64,000 nt of DNA from Bradyrhizobium sp. ORS 375 (lineage in GTDB: Bacteria; Pseudomonadota; Alphaproteobacteria; Rhizobiales; Xanthobacteraceae). Every line of letters begins with the position of its first letter. Within the stretch, counting starts at the first letter, position 1. Position numbers and translations under genes: made by a program. Location of the stretch: the NCBI RefSeq assembly GCF_000239775.1, contig NZ_CAFI01000037.1, positions 23,996-87,995 of the forward strand. The letters run 5' to 3'. The notes under the pieces were generated by a model. The model saw nothing but the letters and a program-made list of their open reading frames with translations, was not told where the DNA came from and did not search any database. Below, piece by piece: positions 1 through 8,118 of this stretch.

Positions 1-221
1 TCCGGCTGGAACGAGCCGGATCGCTCACCGCCGGTGATCCCGGTGAAACGGACCGATTGTGTTCGTGTCGATCCCTCCGCAATGACATCCTTGAATTCGC
101 GGGCATGTCCTGCGCTCGAGAACAGCGTCCCTGCAGCGGAAAGATGCAGTGTGAACCGGCTCAGGCTGTTCCAGCGTGCGATGCCGCCATTCGCGTCGAT
201 TACATCGTCAAGAAGAGCCAT
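1..221 (-). CDS. Conserved hypothetical protein, N-terminal part (runs off window)
   Basis: The reverse strand is open from an ATG at 221 down to base 1 with no stop, giving 73 codons of the N-terminus. The protein begins MALLDDVIDANGGIARWN and continues with a soluble alternating pattern. I recall similar conserved unknown proteins in rhizobia and actinobacteria but cannot name a function. A purine-rich stretch (AGGTGGA) lies about 10 nt upstream of the ATG, supporting the start. It is downstream of and co-oriented with the winged-helix regulator at 341-3181. The 10-bp-phased TAAC motif lies 54 nt before the start codon, so it is probably a target of one of the three nearby regulators. The C-terminus is outside the window. 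Confidence 0.7.
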   Translation of the reverse strand, partial: MALLDDVIDANGGIARWNSLSRFTLHLSAAGTLFSSAGHAREFKDVIAEGSTRTQSVRFTGITGGERSGSFQP

Positions 222-274
222 GTCTTGTCGTATCCACCTGCGAGCGGATTCACCATGGCGGGGCGCGGACAGCT

Positions 275-304
275 TGGCGTGTTAGAAATTGTTAGGAGTT
301 GCAA
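275..304 (-). promoter_or_regulatory. TAAC 10-bp-phased operator, copy D
   Basis: Read on the minus strand it is three consecutive 10-mers: ttgcaactcc, taacaatttc, taacacgcca. The same arrangement occurs at 3291-3320, 7068-7107 and 7983-8022. Direct repeats with a 10-bp period suit tandem binding by an OmpR-type winged-helix protein. It lies between the stop of the regulator at 341 and the start of the partial gene at 221. Confidence 0.6.
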
Positions 305-340
305 GGGGCTCGCCGCGGGCGATGGCTCACGATGATGCGT

Positions 341-3181
341 TCAACCGACGCCGCCGAGAAAATCTCGCGCTCGGACCAGATCGCGGCTCGCGATCCCTTC
401 CTGATATTGCGCCACGAGCGGGGCCAACATGCGGCTTGCCTCGCCGGCGCGTCCGGTCCGCTGCCAGATGCGGCCAAGGCTTATCGCTCCGCGTAGTTCC
501 CAGGCGAGGGCGCATTGCCGGCGCGACAGGGCGAGTGAGCTCGCGAGGCAGGTCTCGGCCTCCGCGTCGCGTCCCAATTGGGCGAGGATGTCCGCCCGGA
601 CCCGCAGCATCTCCGGCATGTCGAAGGACTCGCCGTGGTCGCCGATCTGGGCAATGGCCTCGTCGACCGTGCCCAGAGCGTCTTCGGGCCTGTTTTGCGA
701 CGCCAGACCCTCCGCGAGCGCCGTCGCGAAGACGGTGGTCATGATCCGGTGCCGCGTCGCATACAAGATGGCCTGGCTGCGGCGCAGGTGCTCAATGCCG
801 CCGTCGACGTCGCCGCGCTGCAGGAGAAGCAGTCCCTTCTGACCAATGCCTACCGCGTGGTAAGGGCCGAGGAAATGCCGCGCGGCATGGTCGATCAGCC
901 GCTCGATCATGCTCTGGGCGCTAGCGCAGTCGCCGACCCACAGAAACACGTAGATCGTCCAGATCAGCGCAATGCCCAGCGTCAGGGGCTGTTCGAGCTG
1001 CTCGGCCTCGCGAACCGTGTAGCGGGCCGCCTCAATGGCGCGATCCGGCCGGCCGGTGAGCCAAAGGCCGCGCGCGAGCGCGACCAGCGCGACGATGCGG
1101 TCGTCATAGCCGAGATGCCCAATGTTCAGGCGCTGCGCGTTCGAGTTGTGAACCATCGCGCTTTCACAAAACTGAACGGCCTTGTCCTGATTGCCGATCA
1201 GGTGATGCGCCACGCCAAGCATCCATTCGACGTTCAGCGTGCTCGTCGGGTCGTTCAGTCTGCTTGCGACGCTCTCGCCCTGCTCGCCGATTCGGAGCGC
1301 TCCGTGAAAATCTCCGACGCGTGTCAGGTAGATGTGCAATCCGCGCAACAGCCATAGCTGCCAGTGCAGGTCGTCGAGCTCCCTGGCGAGCTGCAGGCTT
1401 CGTGCGAAGGCCGACTGGACCGCTTCGGTATTGCCCTGCGTGAACATCACGGAGACGCCGAGCGCGGCCTGCAGCGTCATCTCCAGCCGCGCGTCGGCAG
1501 AGGTCGTGGCGTGCGACGCGAGCGCCTGCTGAGTCCAACGGTAGCATTCCGTCAGCAGCGTCAGCTCGAGAAAGAACTGCGCCGCCGAAGCGGCCAGATC
1601 GATACCGATGACGCGGTCACCTTCCTCTGAGAAGCTCCAGGCCAGCGCGGCCCGCACGTTGGACAGGTGATCTGCGTAGGGCAGAAATCCACCTGCGCTC
1701 TGCAAGCCGTTCGACTTCAGGGAGATATCGCGCAGGAAGCTGCGGAAATACTCGGCGTGAGCGCGTGCGACCCGCGGCGCTTCCCCGCTCTCCACGAGCT
1801 TTTCCGCCACGAAGGCGCGGGTGGTATCGAGCAGTCGATAGCGGAGCGTCCGCTGGGCAGGAGAGGTCGCGATCAGGGATTTGGAGAGCAGGTTCGAAAT
1901 CGCCTCCATCGCCTCCGGCTCGCTGATGCCCTGGCATGATGCGACGGCAAGCGCGGCCTCGAGCGTGAACGGGCCGACGAATACCGACATGCCGCGCAGC
2001 ATGGCGCTTTCGCTCGCCGGCAACAGGTCGTAGCTCCAGCCGAGCGCCGCGCTCAGTGTCTGATGCCGGGGGATCGCGGTGCGTCGCCCGCGCCACGACA
2101 GCGAGAAGCGGCTGTCGAGAAGCTCGGCTGTTCCGGCAATTCCGTAGGCGTTGACCCGACCCGCGGCGAGTTCGATCGCCAGGGCAATGCCGTCGAGACG
2201 CCGGCATATCTCGGCAACGAGAGGCGCATCGTCATGGCTCAGCTCGAATTCGCTAAGGCTCTCGGCAATTCGCTCGACAAAGAGCTGGCTCGCGGGATAG
2301 GCGAGAATATCGGCGACGCCAAGTCCGTCTCGTTCAGGCGGACAATCCAGCGGGAACAGCCGATAGACGCGCTCGCCCTCCGATCGGAGGGATTCCCGGC
2401 TCGTTGCCATGACGTGCAGGTTCGGTGCCTCGCGAACCAAGCGCTCGGTCAATGGCGCGAGCTCGTCGAGGAGGTGCTCGCAGCTGTCGAACACCAGCAG
2501 CATTGGCCGGCTGCGCAGGAACATCACCAGTCCCGGTATCGGATCCTCGGAATTGACGGTCAGGCCAAGCGCGCTGACGATGCTGCCGGCCACCAGGCTC
2601 GCATCACTCACCGCGCCGAAATCGACGAAGCTGACTTGGCCATCGAATGCAGCAAGCTGGCGATGCGCGACGGCCAGAGCGACCGAGGTCTTGCCGATGC
2701 CGCCCGGACCGACGATTGTGACGAACCGATGAAGGGAGAGCTCGGACGTGATCTTTTCAACCGCATCGTCCCGCCCAATCATCCTGGCGAGGGGCGCCGG
2801 AAGAAGGCGGAGCGACGAGGCCATCTCGCTCGGTCCCTCCGGGAGCGCAAGCCGCGACAGTGGCACAGCTAAGCAATAGCCGCGTCCAGGCACGTTGACG
2901 ACGTAGCGGGAGCCTTCATTGCCCGCCCCAAGCGCCTTGCGCAGAGCGGCGATATGAAACCGCAGGCTGCCCTCGTCGACATTCACGTTGGCCCACACCC
3001 GCTTGACGAGCTCGCGCTTGTCAACGACTTCACCGGCCCGTTCGGCAAGACAGACCAGAATGTCGAGCGCGCGGCCGCCTAGGTGAAGCGGGGCGCCGTC
3101 CTTCTCCAGCAGCCGCGATTTCGGAAACAGCCGGAATGGCCCGAAAGCGACGGCCGAATCCTGGTTGTCACTATCTGCCAC
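341..3181 (-). CDS. Winged-helix / STAND-ATPase transcriptional regulator, paralogue 1
   Basis: 946 aa from a GTG start. Residues about 10-105 form an OmpR/ToxR-type winged helix ([17 protein letters not shown], then [17 protein letters not shown] and VPGRGYCLAVPL). A P-loop ATPase follows, with Walker A GPGGIGKT near residue 160 and a Walker B-like strand ending LLVFDSCEH. The segment ATSRESLRSEGERVYRL and a second helical region resemble AfsR/NB-ARC-like STAND regulators. The C-terminal half is alpha-helical and TPR-like. STAND regulators usually couple ligand sensing to nucleotide-driven oligomerisation; the ligand here is unknown. The gene is divergent from the kinase at 3377, with a TAAC motif between them, and lies upstream of the partial gene at 1-221. 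It is closely related to the regulator at 14238 and more distantly to that at 4098. Confidence 0.9.
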   Translation of the reverse strand: MADSDNQDSAVAFGPFRLFPKSRLLEKDGAPLHLGGRALDILVCLAERAGEVVDKRELVKRVWANVNVDEGSLRFHIAALRKALGAGNEGSRYVVNVPGRGYCLAVPLSRLALPEGPSEMASSLRLLPAPLARMIGRDDAVEKITSELSLHRFVTIVGPGGIGKTSVALAVAHRQLAAFDGQVSFVDFGAVSDASLVAGSIVSALGLTVNSEDPIPGLVMFLRSRPMLLVFDSCEHLLDELAPLTERLVREAPNLHVMATSRESLRSEGERVYRLFPLDCPPERDGLGVADILAYPASQLFVERIAESLSEFELSHDDAPLVAEICRRLDGIALAIELAAGRVNAYGIAGTAELLDSRFSLSWRGRRTAIPRHQTLSAALGWSYDLLPASESAMLRGMSVFVGPFTLEAALAVASCQGISEPEAMEAISNLLSKSLIATSPAQRTLRYRLLDTTRAFVAEKLVESGEAPRVARAHAEYFRSFLRDISLKSNGLQSAGGFLPYADHLSNVRAALAWSFSEEGDRVIGIDLAASAAQFFLELTLLTECYRWTQQALASHATTSADARLEMTLQAALGVSVMFTQGNTEAVQSAFARSLQLARELDDLHWQLWLLRGLHIYLTRVGDFHGALRIGEQGESVASRLNDPTSTLNVEWMLGVAHHLIGNQDKAVQFCESAMVHNSNAQRLNIGHLGYDDRIVALVALARGLWLTGRPDRAIEAARYTVREAEQLEQPLTLGIALIWTIYVFLWVGDCASAQSMIERLIDHAARHFLGPYHAVGIGQKGLLLLQRGDVDGGIEHLRRSQAILYATRHRIMTTVFATALAEGLASQNRPEDALGTVDEAIAQIGDHGESFDMPEMLRVRADILAQLGRDAEAETCLASSLALSRRQCALAWELRGAISLGRIWQRTGRAGEASRMLAPLVAQYQEGIASRDLVRARDFLGGVG

Positions 3182-3290
3182 GCACTTTTCGTCCGTCGAA
3201 TGTCTTGTTCATTTGCGTATTGTTTTTCCAACTGGACCATCAGTCCAGCAGCCTTCCCAGCCTACGGCGTCGCCGTCGCTGCAACAAGCA

Positions 3291-3320
3291 TAACAAAATC
3301 TTGCAACGTCTAACGAGCAA
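3291..3320 (+). promoter_or_regulatory. TAAC 10-bp-phased operator, copy C
   Basis: Three adjoining 10-mers, taacaaaatc, ttgcaacgtc and taacgagcaa, end 56 nt before the kinase start codon in the divergent gap after regulator 1. The last unit is identical to the last unit of copy B (7983-8022). Confidence 0.6.
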
Positions 3321-3376
3321 ATATCGCAGGTCTCCGCCATTGTGACGCCAGGCCCATCATCAGCGGGGAGGCTGCG

Positions 3377-4045
3377 ATGCCCGGCATTGGAACTCGTCCG
3401 AACGACGATATCATTCAATCTGGTCTGGCCGCCAATTTCGGCGACCAGGCCGACTGGGACTTGGTGCTGCGGGAATCGCATCACCGAATGAAGAACACGC
3501 TGACGCTGCTCGGTGCGTCAGTCCGCCGCGATCTGACGCGGGCGAGGCCCGGCGAAGTGTCGGCTGCCGTGGACCGGTTCGAGCGGCGCCTCGTCGCCTT
3601 CGGCAGGCTCTATCAATTCTTGTCGAATGACGAGCGTCTTCCGGCCGTCAACGTTGCGACTTTCTTCGAGGCACTTTGCGGGGCAGTGTCCGAGGCAATT
3701 CTGGAGCCTGCGGGGATCCGTTGTGAAGCCGCCATTGAGGACGGCATGCTGCCCGCATCACAATGTCACCGGCTCGCTCTGATGCTGACCGAGCTGATCA
3801 CCAATGCAGCCAAGCATGCCTTTCCGACCAGGAATGATGCCCTGATCCGCATCGACGTGCTCCAGCGCGACGGCTGCTGGCTCTGTACGGTGACCGACAA
3901 CGGGATCGGTGCGACCGGCCCGCTTCAGGGCACCGGGAGCCGCATTCTTGAAGGCCTGGCGCGAAGCATCCAGGCTCGGATGCACGGCGAGACCGGACAA
4001 GACGGCACGCGCGTGACCATTGCGATGTCAGCCCTCGCCGATTAA
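3377..4045 (+). CDS. Soluble HisKA_2/HWE-type sensor histidine kinase
   Basis: 222 aa from an ATG with GGGGAG upstream. Residues 33-40 (ESHHRMKN) form the phospho-acceptor box of the HisKA_2 family, with His36 the probable site. The HATPase part follows, with an N box (LMLTELITNAAKHAF), the DNGIG nucleotide motif and a glycine-containing lid (GTGSRILEGLA). No sensor, PAS or membrane segment precedes the kinase core, so it probably takes its signal from a partner or works as a general stress-type kinase. No receiver-domain gene adjoins it. The TAAC motif 57 nt upstream suggests it belongs to the regulon of the neighbouring winged-helix ATPases. Confidence 0.88.
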   Translation: MPGIGTRPNDDIIQSGLAANFGDQADWDLVLRESHHRMKNTLTLLGASVRRDLTRARPGEVSAAVDRFERRLVAFGRLYQFLSNDERLPAVNVATFFEALCGAVSEAILEPAGIRCEAAIEDGMLPASQCHRLALMLTELITNAAKHAFPTRNDALIRIDVLQRDGCWLCTVTDNGIGATGPLQGTGSRILEGLARSIQARMHGETGQDGTRVTIAMSALAD

Positions 4046-4097
4046 CGTCGGTGTGCTGGATTTTTGCGGACGGCGGGGCTGGTTGCCTCGGACTCCA

Positions 4098-6962
4098 TCA
4101 CGACAAAGCAGCGAGCAGCCGCTTTGCGGCAAGCAGATCGACAGTATCAAATCCCTCGTCAAACCTGTCAAACACCGGCCGGAGCATCTGGTGCGCGGCC
4201 CTCCGCTGACCTTTGCCGGCCAACACCACCGCAAGATCATGCGCTGCGCGCAATTCCCAGCCTCGCGCACCCTGACTGTGACTCAGCGCCAGGGACTCCT
4301 CGAGACAGGCTTGGCCCGCCTCAACGCGCGGCTGGACCATCGACAGAAGCAATCCTGCCTTCACCCGAAGCAATTCCGGCTTGTAGCAGGTGTCGCCAGA
4401 ACGACCAACACGCAGGATCGTCTCATCGAGGTGCGCGATCGCCGCGTCGATTCGGCCTGTCGCTGCGAGGCCTTGTGCCAGCGAGATGTCGAACTCGGTG
4501 GTAATGAGCTCGTAGCGCACGGCGTGGATAACTGCGAGGGATGCACGCAGGCTCGCAACGCCCTCCACGGCGTCGCCTTTCCGAATGGCAAGCTGCGCCT
4601 TGCGCGCACGCCCGACAGCTGCGAGCGGACCGAGCGAGTTCGACTCGGCCATGGTGATCGAGGCATCGATGTGCCGTTCGGCATTGCGCAGGTCTCCGGT
4701 CCACAGGAAGATCGATGCGGACCACGCGAGCAGGACGGTCACAGAGGCCGGATGATCCATCTGCCGCGCCCCATCGACGAACTCATGGACGCGTTGCTCG
4801 GCCTGGGCCGGATGGCCCTGTAGCCACAGCGTGCGGGCTAAGGCGATGCCGGCCCGGTAATGCCTGTCATGGACAAGATAGATGGTGCTGCTCTGTTGGG
4901 ACGGCGACCAGTTCTTGAACAGCTCTTCGAGTTCTTCGCGCGCGCCACTCAGGTCTCCCATCATCAGCAGGGATCGGCCCAGGATGGAATGTGCGAGCGC
5001 AAGGGCTGCCGGGTCGTCGACATCTTCGGCAACCGTGCGGCACCGCCGCGCAAAGGATAGCGCAACGTTGAAGTTGCCGCCCCGGAAGTGGAACATGTGG
5101 AGCATGCCGAGTAGACCTGCTTCATTGGGGCCGTCATGCTCTTCCTGCGCGATCGCTAGGCTACGGTTCAGGGCAGCATGTGCGTGCTCGTTCTCCCCGT
5201 AAAGATGCATGGACGAAATGCCGAGGCCAGCCTGCAGATGCATCTGCTCCGATCGGCTGGCCGCCTGGCCGGCGGCCAAGGCCCGTGTCGTCCAATGATG
5301 GCACTCAGGCAGCAATGACATGGCCAGCAGGACCGGCACGGCGGCGGCCGCGAGTTCGACGCCGGTTCGCCGGTCGCCGTTCGGCCCGAAGCACCATTCC
5401 AGCGCGGAGCGAACATTGCTGACGGCGGCAAGATAAGGAGCCCGTTCTGCCCCAGACATGAGGCTGGACCATTCGGAGCCGGCTCGCTTGAGCCAGTCCC
5501 TATGATAGCAGGCATGGCGAACCGCCAGCTCCGAGGCCTCGGGGTCGTCGGCCGCCCGGTCGAGCGCGTAGGTGCGCGTGGTGTCAAGCAGGCGATATCG
5601 CATGACGGCGCCGAGCGGACGGGTCGCAACCATCGATTTGGCGACGAGGCCGTCGATCGCCGCGAACACGTCGGCCTGATCGAGTCCGTCGCCGGTCGCG
5701 ACGGCCAGTGCGGCGTCTAGCGTGAAGTGCCCAACGAAGATTGCAAGCCGGCGAAGCACCATACGCTCGTTTTCGGAGAGCAGGCCGTAGCTCCAGTCGA
5801 GTGTCGCCTGGAGCGTCCGCTGCCGTCGTGGCGCCGTACGGGGGCCCGACCACACTTGCGACAGCTGCTCATCGAGAAGGGCCTCCGTCGCGTTCAAGCC
5901 GTAGACATCGACGCGGCGTGCGGCGAGCTCGATCGCAAGCGCGACCCCTTCGAGCTTGCGGCAGATGCGTGCGATGATGGCAGCATCGGAATCGTTCAAC
6001 GTCAGATCAGCGCCGCTGGCCGCCGCGCGTTCGACGAACAGCCGGGTGGCCGGAAACGTCCGGAACGTGTCGGCCGACAGGATTTCCCGGTCGTCGACAG
6101 GAAAGGCAAGCGGGTCCAGCCGGTAGACATGCTCGCCCTCGACGCGGAGCGCTTCACGGCTGGTTGCGAGAATGTGGACCTGCGGCGCATTGTTGAAGAT
6201 CGCCGCAGCGAGCATTGCGACCGCTGCGATCAGGTGCTCGCAGGTATCGAGAACGAGCAGAAGAGACTTGTCCTTGAGATGGGCAACCAGGCTGGACATG
6301 ACGTTCTGGCTTTGTACGGCCATGCCGAGCGTGGAGGCGACGCTGGTGGCGACGAGATTGGGATCGCTCAGCATTCCCAGATCGACGAAGAGGACTGCGC
6401 CGTTGAAGGCGGCGCGGAGTTGATGAGCAGTTGCCAACGCGACGGTGGTCTTGCCAATGCCGCCAGAGCCTATGATGGTCACAAACCGCTTGGCGTAGAG
6501 CTGGCTCGACAGCCTTTCGACGTCCTCCTCGCGATCGACCATCGTGCTCAGCCGGTTGGGCAGATCGTACTGAACAAACGCCGGCGAACCGTCGGAGAGG
6601 GCGTGAGGCTGTTTGCTAGCCGGACGGGGCGTCCGCGCGACCGCTGCGACAAAGCTGTAGCCTCGCCCGGGTGTCGTCGAGATGTAGCGCGCGCCGTTCT
6701 TTCCGTCGCCGAGCACCTTGCGCAGGGCCGCGACGTGAACGCGCAGGCTTCCCTCTTCGACCGCGATGCCGGGCCAGACCTTTGCTATCAGCTCGGCCTT
6801 ATCGATGATCTCGTTGGGACGCGACAGCAGCGTCACCAAGATCTCAAAGGCCCGCGCCCCGAGTTCCAGCCGGACTCCGTGTCTGGTCAGCTGCCTCTCG
6901 CTGACGATCAGTTCAAACGAACCGAACGAAATCGTGTCCTGCCTCTGCGCCGGCGGCAGCAT
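4098..6962 (-). CDS. Winged-helix / STAND-ATPase transcriptional regulator, paralogue 2
   Basis: 954 aa from the ATG at 6962 (MLPPAQRQ), chosen because AAGAAGGG lies upstream and the N-terminus then aligns with the other two paralogues. A longer frame reaches 7073 but would run into the operator. The N-terminal winged helix (FGSFELIVSERQLTRHG, then [18 protein letters not shown] and TPGRGYSFVAAV) is followed by an ATPase with Walker A GSGGIGKT, a Walker B-like LLLVLDTCEH and ATSREALRVEGEHVYRL, then a TPR-like helical C-terminus. It is the most divergent of the three regulators. It is transcribed away from the glyoxalase gene at 7177, with operator copy A between them. Confidence 0.88.
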   Translation of the reverse strand: MLPPAQRQDTISFGSFELIVSERQLTRHGVRLELGARAFEILVTLLSRPNEIIDKAELIAKVWPGIAVEEGSLRVHVAALRKVLGDGKNGARYISTTPGRGYSFVAAVARTPRPASKQPHALSDGSPAFVQYDLPNRLSTMVDREEDVERLSSQLYAKRFVTIIGSGGIGKTTVALATAHQLRAAFNGAVLFVDLGMLSDPNLVATSVASTLGMAVQSQNVMSSLVAHLKDKSLLLVLDTCEHLIAAVAMLAAAIFNNAPQVHILATSREALRVEGEHVYRLDPLAFPVDDREILSADTFRTFPATRLFVERAAASGADLTLNDSDAAIIARICRKLEGVALAIELAARRVDVYGLNATEALLDEQLSQVWSGPRTAPRRQRTLQATLDWSYGLLSENERMVLRRLAIFVGHFTLDAALAVATGDGLDQADVFAAIDGLVAKSMVATRPLGAVMRYRLLDTTRTYALDRAADDPEASELAVRHACYHRDWLKRAGSEWSSLMSGAERAPYLAAVSNVRSALEWCFGPNGDRRTGVELAAAAVPVLLAMSLLPECHHWTTRALAAGQAASRSEQMHLQAGLGISSMHLYGENEHAHAALNRSLAIAQEEHDGPNEAGLLGMLHMFHFRGGNFNVALSFARRCRTVAEDVDDPAALALAHSILGRSLLMMGDLSGAREELEELFKNWSPSQQSSTIYLVHDRHYRAGIALARTLWLQGHPAQAEQRVHEFVDGARQMDHPASVTVLLAWSASIFLWTGDLRNAERHIDASITMAESNSLGPLAAVGRARKAQLAIRKGDAVEGVASLRASLAVIHAVRYELITTEFDISLAQGLAATGRIDAAIAHLDETILRVGRSGDTCYKPELLRVKAGLLLSMVQPRVEAGQACLEESLALSHSQGARGWELRAAHDLAVVLAGKGQRRAAHQMLRPVFDRFDEGFDTVDLLAAKRLLAALS

Positions 6963-7067
6963 TGTTGCGTGGCCCTTCTTCGCGCTTTTGGAACTGGTTT
7001 GAACTTTAGGCCGGAACCCGCGTCGGCGCCAGATGTGCCGCGGTCGGGACAGGCCTTCCAAAGCTGC

Positions 7068-7107
7068 TCGCAACAGCTAACGCTCTCTAACAAGCCATAA
7101 CGCGCAA
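7068..7107 (+). promoter_or_regulatory. TAAC 10-bp-phased operator, copy A
   Basis: Four consecutive 10-mers: tcgcaacagc, taacgctctc, taacaagcca, taacgcgcaa. They end 69 nt before the start of the glyoxalase-fold gene and lie just upstream of regulator 2. The layout is the same as copy B unit by unit. Confidence 0.65.
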
Positions 7108-7176
7108 GACGTCCCGGATTGCGCGACGGTTGTCGTGCGATTGTGAATTGGAACCACAACAACCAGAGAGGCCGCC

Positions 7177-7866
7177 ATGACCACGACCGAGATGAGCCGG
7201 CAAGCCAGCGTGAAGCCCTCGACGTCGCGCGGAGTTGATCTGAAGCTCGAGGTCATCGTCATCCCCGTCTCCGACGTCGATCTCGCCAAGTCCTTCTACG
7301 CGGGGCTGGGCTGGAGACTGGACGCCGATTTTGCGTCCGGCCCCGACTATCGCGTGGTCCAGTTCACCCCGCCAGGCTCGGCCTGCGCGGTGATCTTCGG
7401 CACGAACGTGACGTCAGCGGCGCCCGGTTCGGCGCAAGGCTTGTACCTCATCGTCTCGGATCTCGCAGCCGCCCGCAAGGAGCTGCTCGGCCGCGGTGTC
7501 AAAGTCAGTGAGCCATTTCACGACGCTGGCGGCAATTTCACCGGACCTGATGAGCCATACCTCTTCGGCAGCCGTCGCGTCGACGGTGTGGACCCCGAGC
7601 GCCGCAGCTATCGTTCGTTCGCCTCCTTCAGTGATCCAGACGGCAATGGCTGGCTCTTGCAGGAGGTGACCGAAAGACTTCCTGGACGTGTGGAGCCTGC
7701 CGGCACGTGTTTCACGTCGTTGTTTGAACTTGCCGCAGCGCTACGGCGCGCGGCGTCAGCGCATGGCGAACACGAGAAACGTGGCGGAGGGCACGATGAT
7801 CATTGGGCGGACTGGTACGCCGCCTACATCGTGCGTGAGCAGTCCGGCGAGCCCTTGCCGTCCTGA
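7177..7866 (+). CDS. VOC (glyoxalase/bleomycin-resistance fold) protein
   Basis: 229 aa with AGAGAGG before the ATG. The core (residues about 22-165) is one vicinal-oxygen-chelate module: LEVIVIPVSDVDLAKSFYAGLGW opens the first beta-alpha-beta-beta-beta unit and FASFSDPDGNGWLLQEV closes the second. The C-terminal 60 residues are an extension rich in Arg, His and Glu. VOC proteins include glyoxalases, dioxygenases and resistance proteins; this sequence does not fix the substrate. Its position between operator A and the epoxide hydrolase operon suggests a role in handling a reactive electrophile. It is single-gene and followed by a second operator (copy B). Confidence 0.82.
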   Translation: MTTTEMSRQASVKPSTSRGVDLKLEVIVIPVSDVDLAKSFYAGLGWRLDADFASGPDYRVVQFTPPGSACAVIFGTNVTSAAPGSAQGLYLIVSDLAAARKELLGRGVKVSEPFHDAGGNFTGPDEPYLFGSRRVDGVDPERRSYRSFASFSDPDGNGWLLQEVTERLPGRVEPAGTCFTSLFELAAALRRAASAHGEHEKRGGGHDDHWADWYAAYIVREQSGEPLPS

Positions 7867-7982
7867 CGCGCGGCGATGAGATCAATCATCCTGATGGCGC
7901 AGCGTCGCCTCGACAGTTTCGTGTGTCGCAGCGTCGCGAGTTTGCGCACGCGATCTACGGCTGGACGTGCGCATCGCGCGTC

Positions 7983-8022
7983 TCGCAACGGTTAACGCGT
8001 TCTAACAATCCATAACGAGCAA
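7983..8022 (+). promoter_or_regulatory. TAAC 10-bp-phased operator, copy B
   Basis: Four consecutive 10-mers: tcgcaacggt, taacgcgttc, taacaatcca, taacgagcaa. They end 96 nt before the epoxide hydrolase start. Each unit pairs with the corresponding unit of copy A (7068-7107), so conservation is over 40 bp with strict 10-bp phase. Confidence 0.68.
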
Positions 8023-8118
8023 ATTGCCGGCGCTTGCGCCACTTGTTTGCAGCACGAACCGATCGGTCCACTACTTCCACCGCGGTCAACGTCGCCAGCC
8101 AAGTCAAGGAGATTGACA

